Below are positions 1 to 5,196 of a DNA stretch of 6,542 bases, piece after piece. The stretch is from Evtepia sp. (lineage in GTDB: Bacteria > Bacillota > Clostridia > Oscillospirales > Oscillospiraceae), in contig JAQSXW010000046.1 of the NCBI GenBank assembly GCA_029256465.1, positions 1 through 6,542 on the forward strand, given 5' to 3'. The translations under genes and the position numbers were made by a program. The notes under the pieces are model-generated. The model saw nothing but the letters and a program-made list of their open reading frames with translations. It searched no databases and was not told the DNA's origin. Position 1 is the first letter of the stretch; each line of letters begins with the position of its first letter.

Positions 1-412
1 AAATCACGGTAACCTTGTCCGCCACCATGAATGCGGAATAGAATCCAACCCCAAATTGACCGATGATGTCAATCTCTGCATCGTCAGCCTTTTCCATTTC
101 TTGTTTAAACTGATAGGATCCGCTTTTTGCAATGGTGCCAAGATTATTTTCCATGGCATCCTTGTCCATACCGATTCCGTTATCGGATACGGTAATGGTT
201 CCAGTCTCCTTGTCTGGGGTAATCACAATTTGGAAATCACTGCGAGAGAGCCCCACCTTCTCATCGGTGAGGGCGCAATATGCCAGCTTGTCGATTGCGT
301 CACTAGCATTGGAAATGATCTCTCGCAAAAAGATCTCCTTATGTGTATAAATGGAATTGATCATCAAATCCATGAGTCTCTGCGATTCGGCTTTAAATTG
401 TTTCTTTTCCAT
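1..412 (-). CDS. htpG: Molecular chaperone HtpG (Hsp90), N-terminal part, cut by the window edge
   Basis: Bacterial Hsp90, a cytosolic ATP-dependent dimeric chaperone that remodels client proteins, often together with DnaK. Only the first 137 residues lie in the window. They form the GHKL ATP-binding domain. Visible are the helix [10 protein letters not shown] (residues 30-39) with the presumed catalytic Glu31, the nucleotide-binding Asn35, the SDNGIGM motif (76-82) with the adenine-contacting Asp77, the lid segment LGTIAKSG (91-98) and the glycine-rich GQFGVGFYS (118-126). The ATG at 412 is preceded 8 bases upstream by AAAGGAG, and the protein begins at the usual place for the family. It is the last gene read leftwards and has its own promoter and CIRCE operator (468-496 and 438-464), so it is a separate heat-shock unit, not part of the recG operon. 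The middle and C-terminal domains lie beyond position 1, so integrity cannot be judged. Confidence 0.97.
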   Translation of the reverse strand, partial: MEKKQFKAESQRLMDLMINSIYTHKEIFLREIISNASDAIDKLAYCALTDEKVGLSRSDFQIVITPDKETGTITVSDNGIGMDKDAMENNLGTIAKSGSYQFKQEMEKADDAEIDIIGQFGVGFYSAFMVADKVTVI

Positions 413-437
413 TCCTTTCACTCCTTTGTGTGCATTT

Positions 438-464
438 TTAGCACTCGCCGTTCCTGAGTGCTAA
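438..464. promoter_or_regulatory. CIRCE element (HrcA operator) in front of htpG
   Basis: The sequence is TTAGCACTC, nine bases, GAGTGCTAA: both 9-base arms match the CIRCE consensus exactly and the spacer is the canonical length. CIRCE is bound by the repressor HrcA, whose activity depends on GroEL. It normally sits in front of dnaK and groE operons. Here it lies just downstream of the htpG -10 box, over the expected transcription start and in the leader, and ends 26 bases before the start codon. Heat-inducible HrcA repression of htpG is therefore inferred. Confidence 0.95.
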
Positions 465-467
465 CCC

Positions 468-496
468 ATTATGCATCCTTTCGCAACGAATTTCAA
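468..496 (-). promoter_or_regulatory. SigA-type promoter of htpG
   Basis: On the minus strand there is a -35 box TTGAAA (491-496), a 17-base spacer, and a -10 box CATAAT (468-473). Each hexamer differs from consensus at one position. The expected start of transcription, near 461, falls inside the CIRCE arm, so an HrcA dimer bound there would block initiation. The -35 lies only 31 bases past the recG stop codon. I see no clear terminator hairpin between recG and this promoter, so some read-through from recG is possible. Confidence 0.8.
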
Positions 497-527
497 GTCC
501 TTTTTATGATTTCTCTGCATTTCTTCT

Positions 528-2585
528 TCAGGTAAAGTTGTCCCTATGCTCCTCAAATAGCCTCATCACTTTTTCCCGCAGCACTTGATGGCTCGGATTC
601 TCCAGCTTGGGATCTTGATCCAAAAGCACCCTGCTCGCCTCTTGTGCTTCTCTGAGGAGGCGCATATCTCCAGCCAAATCGGCAATCTTGAGCTGCGGGA
701 GTCCATGCTGCCTAGATCCAAAAAAGTCCCCTGGGCCTCGTAGCTTCAGGTCCTCCTCGGCAATGCGGAAACCATCCGTCGTAGATGCCAGCGCCTTCAG
801 CCGTTCCATGGTGTGAGTGCTTTTGGTCTCGCTGATCAGAATACAATAAGAGGGGTGGTCTCCTCGCCCCACGCGTCCACGCAACTGATGTAGTTGCGAT
901 AATCCGAATCGTTCGGCATTTTCCACAATCATCAGCGATGCATTGGGTACATCCATCCCCACCTCGATTACTGTGGTGGACACCATCATTTGAACCTTCC
1001 CTTGTACAAAGTCTTCCATGATGTGCTCCTTATTCTTCCCCTTCATTTTCCCATGGAGGACAGCAAGGTTTAGTTCTGGAAATACCTCGTTTTGCAGATA
1101 GGTGCCATACTGTTCCGCCGCCTTAAGCTCCAACGCGCCTCCTTCTTCCACCATGGGGCAGACAAGATACACCTGACGGCCTTCTTGGATCTGTTTCATG
1201 ATAAATCGATTAAGCCGTGTCCGTTTATCTTCTCCAATGATGTAAGTCGCCACCGGTTTTCGTCCTGGCGGCAATTCGTCAATGATGGACAAATCCAGTT
1301 CACCATATATCATCAGCGCTAAGGTCCTGGGGATAGGGGTCGCAGACATCACTAGAACATGAGGGCGAAAGCCTTCCCCCGCCTTTGCAGAGAGCGCTGC
1401 TCGCTGCATAACACCAAAGCGGTGCTGCTCGTCGGTAATGACCATACCCAGGTGATGAAACTGCACTTCTTCTGTCAACAAGGCATGGGTGCCGACCAAA
1501 AGGTCAAGTTCTCCCAACGAAGCGGCCTCACGGACCCGTCGTTTTTGCTTCTCTGTCATAGAGCCAGTGAGAAGGCCAATTCGAAGCCCGCATGCTCCCA
1601 GTAGGCTATCCATTGTTCTATAATGTTGTCTTGCCAGGAGATCGGTCGGTGCCATGAGAGCACTTTGACAGCCATTCTGCCATGCGAGCCAGACACAGGC
1701 TGCAGCCACTACCGTCTTGCCCGACCCGACATCCCCCTGCAAGAGTCGATTCATCGGCCTTGTCTGTCGCAGGTCTCCTGCCATCTCTTGCATCGACCTT
1801 TGTTGTGCATTGGTGAGAGAAAACGGCAAACCACAAACAAACTCTCCAAGCTCCACTTGCTCAAATGAAAAAGCTACCCCTTCGCTTCTTCTCTCACGAA
1901 GCAAGGCAAGTCCCAGACTGAGACAAAGCAGTTCCTCAAAAATGAGCCGCCTTCTGGCCAGAGCCAGATCCTCCCAGGTTTCTGGAAAGTGAATATTCCG
2001 ATAGCAAAACTCCACCTGTGCCAGCTGATACTGGCAGAGCAGCATAGATGGCAATGTTTCCTGTTTCTCTGCTGCATAGGGCATGGAACGTCTGACTAAC
2101 CCCGCCAGGAAATTCTGCGAAATGCCCGCAGTCAGGGGATAGACCGGTATGATACCGCCAGTGAGTTTTCCCTCACCCACTCGTTCAAAATAGGGGTTCG
2201 TCATTTGGCGTCTAGAGCCAGTCCCCGTCAGCTTTCCATAAAAAACATAGGATTCACCATAGATCAGATTTGGGGCCACATATGCCTGATTAAAAAAGGT
2301 CACTGCTATCTGCTCCGTATGATCTGATATCTTTCCTTTTGTCACATCCATTCCTTTTCGGATGCGTGAGGTATGAAAAGGTTCTGAGACCATTGCCTCA
2401 AAACAAACCGGGACCTCCTCCTCGGCCTCTGATAAGGAAGGGATCACCGTCCTATCCTCATATTCCCGTGGGAAGTAATCCAATAACTCATCTACCGTCG
2501 AAAGCCCCAAGCGAAGCAGAGCCTTTTTTCTCGCCGGCCCCACGCCCGGCAGAGTCTCCAAGCTCTGCTTTCCGTTGATTGTCAT
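528..2585 (-). CDS. recG: ATP-dependent DNA helicase RecG
   Basis: RecG is a monomeric double-stranded DNA translocase that regresses stalled forks and migrates branched intermediates in replication restart and recombination. The product is 685 residues, normal for the family. An N-terminal helix-hairpin-helix-like LPGVGPARKKAL (12-24) leads into the wedge/OB domain (about 60-150). Next come the superfamily 2 motor motifs: Walker A GDVGSGKT (284-291), DEQH box (385-388), SATPIPRT (414-421), STTVIEVGMDVPNA (536-549) and QLRGRVGRG (567-575). The RecG-specific TRG region follows at about 605-628 (FRIAEEDLKLRGPGD onward). The reading frame stays open upstream to 2801, but that extension overlaps spmB in another frame and does not resemble RecG. 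The ATG at 2585 gives the expected N-terminus and follows a G-run 6 bases upstream. It is 61 bases after spmB on the same strand, so it may be partly co-transcribed with the spm genes. No disrupted motif is seen. Confidence 0.98.
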   Translation of the reverse strand: MTINGKQSLETLPGVGPARKKALLRLGLSTVDELLDYFPREYEDRTVIPSLSEAEEEVPVCFEAMVSEPFHTSRIRKGMDVTKGKISDHTEQIAVTFFNQAYVAPNLIYGESYVFYGKLTGTGSRRQMTNPYFERVGEGKLTGGIIPVYPLTAGISQNFLAGLVRRSMPYAAEKQETLPSMLLCQYQLAQVEFCYRNIHFPETWEDLALARRRLIFEELLCLSLGLALLRERRSEGVAFSFEQVELGEFVCGLPFSLTNAQQRSMQEMAGDLRQTRPMNRLLQGDVGSGKTVVAAACVWLAWQNGCQSALMAPTDLLARQHYRTMDSLLGACGLRIGLLTGSMTEKQKRRVREAASLGELDLLVGTHALLTEEVQFHHLGMVITDEQHRFGVMQRAALSAKAGEGFRPHVLVMSATPIPRTLALMIYGELDLSIIDELPPGRKPVATYIIGEDKRTRLNRFIMKQIQEGRQVYLVCPMVEEGGALELKAAEQYGTYLQNEVFPELNLAVLHGKMKGKNKEHIMEDFVQGKVQMMVSTTVIEVGMDVPNASLMIVENAERFGLSQLHQLRGRVGRGDHPSYCILISETKSTHTMERLKALASTTDGFRIAEEDLKLRGPGDFFGSRQHGLPQLKIADLAGDMRLLREAQEASRVLLDQDPKLENPSHQVLREKVMRLFEEHRDNFT

Positions 2586-2591
2586 GTTTTT

Positions 2592-2599
2592 CCCCCCCC
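2592..2599 (-). promoter_or_regulatory. Unusual ribosome binding site of recG: run of eight G
   Basis: On the coding strand eight consecutive G are followed by AAAAAC and the recG ATG, a spacing of 6 bases. No other purine-rich sequence lies close enough, so this tract is probably the Shine-Dalgarno site. Every other gene start in the window uses a recognisable AGGA, GGAG or GAGAG-type sequence. A homopolymer this long can change length during replication and is also prone to sequencing error. Confidence 0.55.
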
Positions 2600-2621
2600 A
2601 CTCGCTTTGCCTTAGCTTAGC

Positions 2622-2650
2622 ATAAAACAGAGGCGAAAAACAGTGTTCAA
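2622..2650 (-). promoter_or_regulatory. Weak candidate promoter for recG
   Basis: Minus strand TTGAAC (2645-2650) and TTTTAT (2622-2627) are separated by 17 bases. Each matches the SigA consensus at four of six positions. The -35 overlaps the spmB stop codon. RecG is needed in vegetative cells while spmAB are expected only during sporulation, so a private recG promoter is likely on biological grounds. The sequence match itself is weak and could be chance. Confidence 0.25.
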
Positions 2651-3171
2651 TCAGGAAAAAACAGACGCACTGCAAAGGCTGCTGCCATAAATCCCGCCAG
2701 ATCAGCGCAAAGAGCTGCCGGCACAGCATACCTAGTTTTCCGAATCCCTGCTGCGCCAAAATAGACAGCAATAGTATAAAACGTGGTCTCGGTAGAGCCA
2801 AGCATCACCGCAGCACAGCGTCCAATATAGGAGTCCGGTCCGTAAGTAGAAATGAGCTCCGCTCCTGCTCCCAACGCTGCGCTTCCACTGATGGGCCGCA
2901 CCAACATGAGCCCCACCGTTTCCGGTGGAATCCCGATGGCGTTCAGAATCGGTGCCAAGGCACCCGCCGCCAGTTCCAACGCACCGGATGCTCTGAGCAT
3001 ATAAACTGCGGTGAGAAGCCCTACAAGAGCAGGAAGGATGCGCAAGAGAATTTCCAATCCTCCCCCCGCTCCCTGAAGAAGAGCATCATAAACATCCACC
3101 CGGTGAGAAACACCATATAAGGCAACCCCTGCAATAATTAGCGGCACTAACATGGAAAATAGCAAACCCAA
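2647..3171 (-). CDS. spmB: Spore maturation protein SpmB
   Basis: SpmB is a polytopic membrane protein with a nucleoside-recognition (Gate) domain. With SpmA it is needed for full dehydration of the spore core and heat resistance in Bacillus and Clostridium; its molecular activity is not settled. The chosen start, TTG at 3171, gives 174 residues, close to the 178 of B. subtilis SpmB. Hydrophobic segments begin at about residue 7 (LVPLIIAGVALYG) and recur to the C-terminus. Family hallmarks are the RPISGSAALG motif (92-101) and a conserved STETTFYTIAVYFG stretch (126-139). The TTG follows GGAGGG by 6 bases and lies one base after the spmA stop, as expected for translational coupling. An upstream GTG at 3210 would add 13 residues, overlap spmA by 38 bases and has only a GGGG tract before it. 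An ATG at 3153 has no ribosome binding site at proper distance. Confidence 0.93.
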   Translation of the reverse strand: MGLLFSMLVPLIIAGVALYGVSHRVDVYDALLQGAGGGLEILLRILPALVGLLTAVYMLRASGALELAAGALAPILNAIGIPPETVGLMLVRPISGSAALGAGAELISTYGPDSYIGRCAAVMLGSTETTFYTIAVYFGAAGIRKTRYAVPAALCADLAGFMAAAFAVRLFFPD

Positions 3172-3172
3172 C

Positions 3173-3751
3173 TCAATCCCTCCAAAACCTTGCGAAAAGC
3201 TTGGCTGCACAAATCCCCACTGAAATAGAGATCGTCGAGGCCAGCCATACTGCGGGGAGGATATCGAACGGAGTTTGGCTACCCGCCGCCATTCTCACCC
3301 CGGCTACCGTACTGGGAATCAGCTGAATGGAGGCCGTGTTACATACTACCAGCATACACAAGCTGTCTCCTGCAATCCCCGGGGTTTTACGGCTCATTTT
3401 CCGAGCCGCATCCAGGCCAAGGGGAGTGGCTGCGTTTCCTAAGCCCAAAAGATTAGCAGACACATTGGCAGCTATGGTGCTCATCACATCCTTGTCTTTC
3501 TTAAACTCTGGAAAGAGCCTTTTTAGGATCGGTTGCAGGAGCCTCGCGATTTTCTCAGCCAGACCTGCACGTTTCATAATTTCCATAACACCCATCCACA
3601 AGCAAAGAATACCAGCCATGGAAATGCACAACTCAACGGCTGCCCCCGCACCCTGTAATGTTGCTGCTGCCAGCACCTCTTCATTTCCAGTTATTAGGGC
3701 ACATATTACTGAAATTAAGACCATTCCCGTCCAAACAAACGCCATTACCAC
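3173..3751 (-). CDS. spmA: Spore maturation protein SpmA
   Basis: SpmA is a membrane protein, partner of SpmB in spore core dehydration, acting in the developing spore. With the GTG start at 3751 the product has 192 residues (B. subtilis SpmA has 196) and begins directly with the first membrane segment (MAFVWTGMVLISVICALITG), as in known SpmA. The signature NLLGLGNAATPLG lies at 100-112, preceded by a FPEFKKDKDVMSTIAAN segment and followed by the conserved NTASIQLIPSTVAGVRMA region. The frame stays open to a GTG at 3799. That codon lacks a Shine-Dalgarno sequence and overlaps the -10 box of the SigE-like promoter, so it is unlikely to be used. GGAGGG (3758-3763) stands 6 bases before the GTG at 3751 and 12 before an in-frame ATG at 3745, which is the main alternative. 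It is the first gene of spmA-spmB(-recG). Confidence 0.93.
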   Translation of the reverse strand: MVMAFVWTGMVLISVICALITGNEEVLAAATLQGAGAAVELCISMAGILCLWMGVMEIMKRAGLAEKIARLLQPILKRLFPEFKKDKDVMSTIAANVSANLLGLGNAATPLGLDAARKMSRKTPGIAGDSLCMLVVCNTASIQLIPSTVAGVRMAAGSQTPFDILPAVWLASTISISVGICAAKLFARFWRD

Positions 3752-3757
3752 GGCAAT

Positions 3758-3763
3758 CCCTCC
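3758..3763 (-). promoter_or_regulatory. spmA: Ribosome binding site deciding the spmA start
   Basis: GGAGGG on the minus strand lies inside the frame that extends up to 3799. Its 6-base spacing to GTG 3751 favours that codon over the longer form. An equivalent GGAGGG at 3178-3183 serves spmB with the same spacing to TTG 3171. Confidence 0.65.
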
Positions 3764-3797
3764 CAAAGTTAATCCTGTCCACGCTTTCTCCTCTTGC

Positions 3798-3826
3798 ACT
3801 ATATGTCCGTATTTATACCTTTATTC
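3798..3826 (-). promoter_or_regulatory. Putative SigE-type (mother-cell) promoter of spmA
   Basis: On the minus strand GAATAAA (3820-3826) is followed by exactly 14 bases and CATATAGT (3798-3805). The sporulation sigma factor SigE recognises roughly KMATATT, 13-15 bases, CATACANT. The -10 matches at seven of eight positions and the -35 at five of seven. Transcription would start near 3791, giving a leader of about 40 bases that contains the GGAGGG site and the GTG at 3751. In B. subtilis the dacB-spmA-spmB operon is known to depend on SigE, so the match fits the gene's role. A SigA reading of this stretch finds no properly spaced hexamers. Confidence 0.55.
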
Positions 3827-3850
3827 TCCTCAACCTATTGTGGTTTGAAG

Positions 3851-3880
3851 AAGATTCGACAAATTTCTTTGTCGAATCTT
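3851..3880. promoter_or_regulatory. Perfect 13-bp inverted repeat containing two opposed Spo0A (0A) boxes
   Basis: The arms AAGATTCGACAAA (3851-3863) and TTTGTCGAATCTT (3868-3880) are exact reverse complements around the 4-base centre TTTC. Each arm contains the Spo0A-box consensus TGTCGAA: on the minus strand at 3855-3861 and on the plus strand at 3870-3876. Spo0A is the phosphorelay response regulator that starts sporulation, and it represses abrB in B. subtilis. Here the pair lies between the spmA promoter (about 25 bases from its -35) and the abrB promoter (about 72 bases upstream of its -35). There is no U-rich tract on either side, so it is not a normal terminator. Spo0A binding is inferred. 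Another palindrome-binding regulator is possible. Confidence 0.6.
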
Positions 3881-3891
3881 GTCTCATTATT

Positions 3892-3904
3892 GGGAAGATT
3901 TCCC
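3892..3904. repeat. Small inverted repeat in the spmA-abrB intergenic region
   Basis: GGGAA, three bases, TTCCC. It lies 11 bases from the larger 0A-box palindrome and 47 bases before the abrB -35. It could be an additional operator half-site pair or chance. The rest of 3881-3950 is an A/T-rich tract that could act as an UP element for the abrB promoter; I see no small gene in it. Confidence 0.3.
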
Positions 3905-3951
3905 GGTTCTTAAATTAATTTCCTTTTTCTTTTAAATTTTCCAATTTTCGA

Positions 3952-3979
3952 TTGACAATTCGTTGCACTATGTTATAAT
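3952..3979 (+). promoter_or_regulatory. Strong SigA promoter of the abrB-type gene
   Basis: TTGACA (3952-3957) and TATAAT (3974-3979) are both perfect consensus hexamers separated by 16 bases, with an extended -10 TG at 3971-3972 and A/T-rich DNA upstream. Transcription should start near 3986, giving a leader of about 50 bases. That leader opens with a short possible hairpin (AAAAGA 3987-3992 with TCTTTT 4001-4006). Such a strong promoter implies high vegetative expression unless repressed. Confidence 0.88.
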
Positions 3980-4036
3980 CTAACGGAAAAGATCGGATTG
4001 TCTTTTATTTGTGTGTCTTACGAAAGGATGATAATT

Positions 4037-4282
4037 ATGAAATCTACTGGAATTGTTCGGAAGGTAGATGAACTTGGTCGAATTGTTTTGCCAATTGAGC
4101 TTCGCCGCACTCTCAATATTGCAGAGAAAGATTCTCTGGAAATTTATGTTGACGGTACCTCTATTGTGCTAAAAAAATATCAGCCCGCATGTATTTTCTG
4201 CGATGGCGCCAAGGATATCGTAAACTTCAAAGGAAAAAACATTTGCGCAAGCTGCTTACAAGAGCTCTCCCCCTTTAAGTAA
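4037..4282 (+). CDS. abrB: AbrB-family transition-state regulator with a four-cysteine C-terminal tail
   Basis: A DNA-binding swapped-hairpin (AbrB/SpoVT N-terminal) protein of 81 residues. In B. subtilis, AbrB represses stationary-phase and sporulation genes during growth. Residues 1-48 are almost identical to the B. subtilis DNA-binding domain (STGIVRKVDELGRIVLPIEL followed by RRTLNIAEKDSLEIYVDG). The tail differs: instead of the longer multimerisation domain it carries CIFC (52-55) and CASC (70-73), a spacing that suggests a small zinc ribbon. A similar short form occurs in clostridia as I remember the family. The ATG at 4037 follows AAAGGA by 8 bases and gives the standard MKSTGIV start. 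Upstream in-frame codons at 3998 and 4028 lack a suitable ribosome binding site. It diverges from spmA and converges on rsmI, the same convergent arrangement as abrB and rsmI (yabC) in B. subtilis. The regulon is unknown; orthology to true AbrB rests on sequence and position. Confidence 0.93.
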   Translation: MKSTGIVRKVDELGRIVLPIELRRTLNIAEKDSLEIYVDGTSIVLKKYQPACIFCDGAKDIVNFKGKNICASCLQELSPFK

Positions 4283-4294
4283 TCAACTCGAACC

Positions 4295-4337
4295 AAAAGG
4301 CCCTTTCTCCAGATTCATCTGAAGAAAGGGCCTTTTT
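4295..4337. terminator. Rho-independent terminator shared by abrB and the convergent rsmI operon
   Basis: AAAAGGCCCTTTCT (4295-4308) pairs perfectly with AGAAAGGGCCTTTT (4323-4336), a 14-bp stem. The interior can extend it further (CAGAT with ATCTG). On the plus strand it begins 12 bases after the abrB stop and ends in TTTTT. On the minus strand the same hairpin is 14 bases past the rsmI stop and ends in TTTT, a weaker tract. It therefore probably works in both directions. Confidence 0.92.
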
Positions 4338-4351
4338 ATATATGAGCATTG

Positions 4352-5185
4352 CTATTCTCTCCCAACAGCAGCATCATAGAGTTCTTTTCGTGAACATCCT
4401 TCCCGTTCTGCAACCTGTCTCACGGCATCCCGCAAAGAAAGCCCATCCTCGCGAAGAATGTCCACCTCCCTTAGTCGATCTTCCAGGGTGGACACAGGTT
4501 TCTCCTTCGCCGCTCCTCCTTCTACCACCAAAACAAACTCACCTCTTGGCGAATGCTCCGCATAAAACTCGGCAGCCTCTCCCAAGGTAGTACGCCGAAC
4601 CTCCTCGTGCAGCTTCGTCAGTTCACGACAAAGACTGACACGGCGGTCGGCACCAAAGGCATCGCGCAGATCACAGAGCGTGGTGGGAAGCTTATGCGGT
4701 GCTTCATAAAAAATCATCGTGCGAACTTCGTATTGTAGTGCACTTAGATGCGCACGGCGATTTTTCTTATTCATGGCAAGGAATCCTTCAAAAGTAAAGC
4801 GTCCGGTCGGTAGTCCAGACATGGCCAAAGCATTGACGAGTGCGCAGGGCCCTGGAATAGAACTCACCGGCACCCCTTCTGCTGCACAAAGTGCCACAAG
4901 TTCCTCCCCTGGATCACTGATCGCAGGGGTTCCGGCATCGGTCACCAGTGCACAACTCTCTCCTGCCAGAATCCGTTCCAAAATGATGGCACCACCCGGA
5001 CCTGCATTGTGCCGGTGGTAGCTGATCATGGTCTTTTTTATTCCCAAATGATTCAGCACTTTCATGGTAACGCGGGTATCCTCTGCCGCTATAAAGTCAA
5101 CTGCTTCCAGTGTCTCCACCATCCGCCTGGAGATATCCCCCAGATTCCCGATGGGGGTTGCAACTAAGTACAAGCTACCAGACAT
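4352..5185 (-). CDS. rsmI: 16S rRNA (cytidine(1402)-2'-O)-methyltransferase RsmI
   Basis: RsmI uses S-adenosylmethionine to methylate the ribose of C1402 in the decoding centre of 16S rRNA, tuning start-codon choice and fidelity. The 277-residue product carries the tetrapyrrole-methylase-fold signatures of the family: YLVATPIGNLGD (6-17), AAEDTR (33-38), TDAGTPAISDPG (82-93), SIPGPCA (109-115), FYEAPHK (159-165), RELTKLHEE (187-195) and RGEFVLVVEG (214-223). A C-terminal helical RsmI-type HTH region (about 230-277) follows. Two ATG codons lie close together, at 5191 and 5185. AGGAGGG (5192-5198) touches the first but stands 6 bases before the second, so 5185 is preferred. It is the last gene of the NUDIX-methyltransferase-rsmI operon, 11 bases after its neighbour, whose stop codon overlaps this ribosome binding site. 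Confidence 0.97.
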   Translation of the reverse strand: MSGSLYLVATPIGNLGDISRRMVETLEAVDFIAAEDTRVTMKVLNHLGIKKTMISYHRHNAGPGGAIILERILAGESCALVTDAGTPAISDPGEELVALCAAEGVPVSSIPGPCALVNALAMSGLPTGRFTFEGFLAMNKKNRRAHLSALQYEVRTMIFYEAPHKLPTTLCDLRDAFGADRRVSLCRELTKLHEEVRRTTLGEAAEFYAEHSPRGEFVLVVEGGAAKEKPVSTLEDRLREVDILREDGLSLRDAVRQVAEREGCSRKELYDAAVGRE

Positions 5186-5196
5186 GGACATCCCTC

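Noticed and set aside
56..457. Plus-strand open frame opposite htpG
   Set aside because: Its 3' end crosses the CIRCE element and the rest is the complement of highly conserved HtpG sequence.
2586..2801. 72-residue N-terminal extension of the recG frame
   Set aside because: It overlaps the spmB coding region in another frame, does not resemble RecG, and the ATG at 2585 gives the family's normal N-terminus.
3327..3848. Plus-strand open frame of 173 codons opposite spmA
   Set aside because: It is antisense to a clear spmA, has no family resemblance or ribosome binding site, and runs through the SigE-like promoter.
3851..3880. Palindrome read as an intrinsic terminator
   Set aside because: No transcript is expected to enter it from either side (both genes diverge) and neither side has a U-rich tail.
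3998..4036. Longer N-terminus for the AbrB-type protein
   Set aside because: The ATG at 3998 has no Shine-Dalgarno sequence and lies close to the transcription start; AAAGGA is spaced for the ATG at 4037, which gives the family start MKSTG.
5186..5191. First ATG of rsmI at 5191
   Set aside because: AGGAGGG abuts it directly, too close for initiation; the ATG at 5185 has normal spacing.
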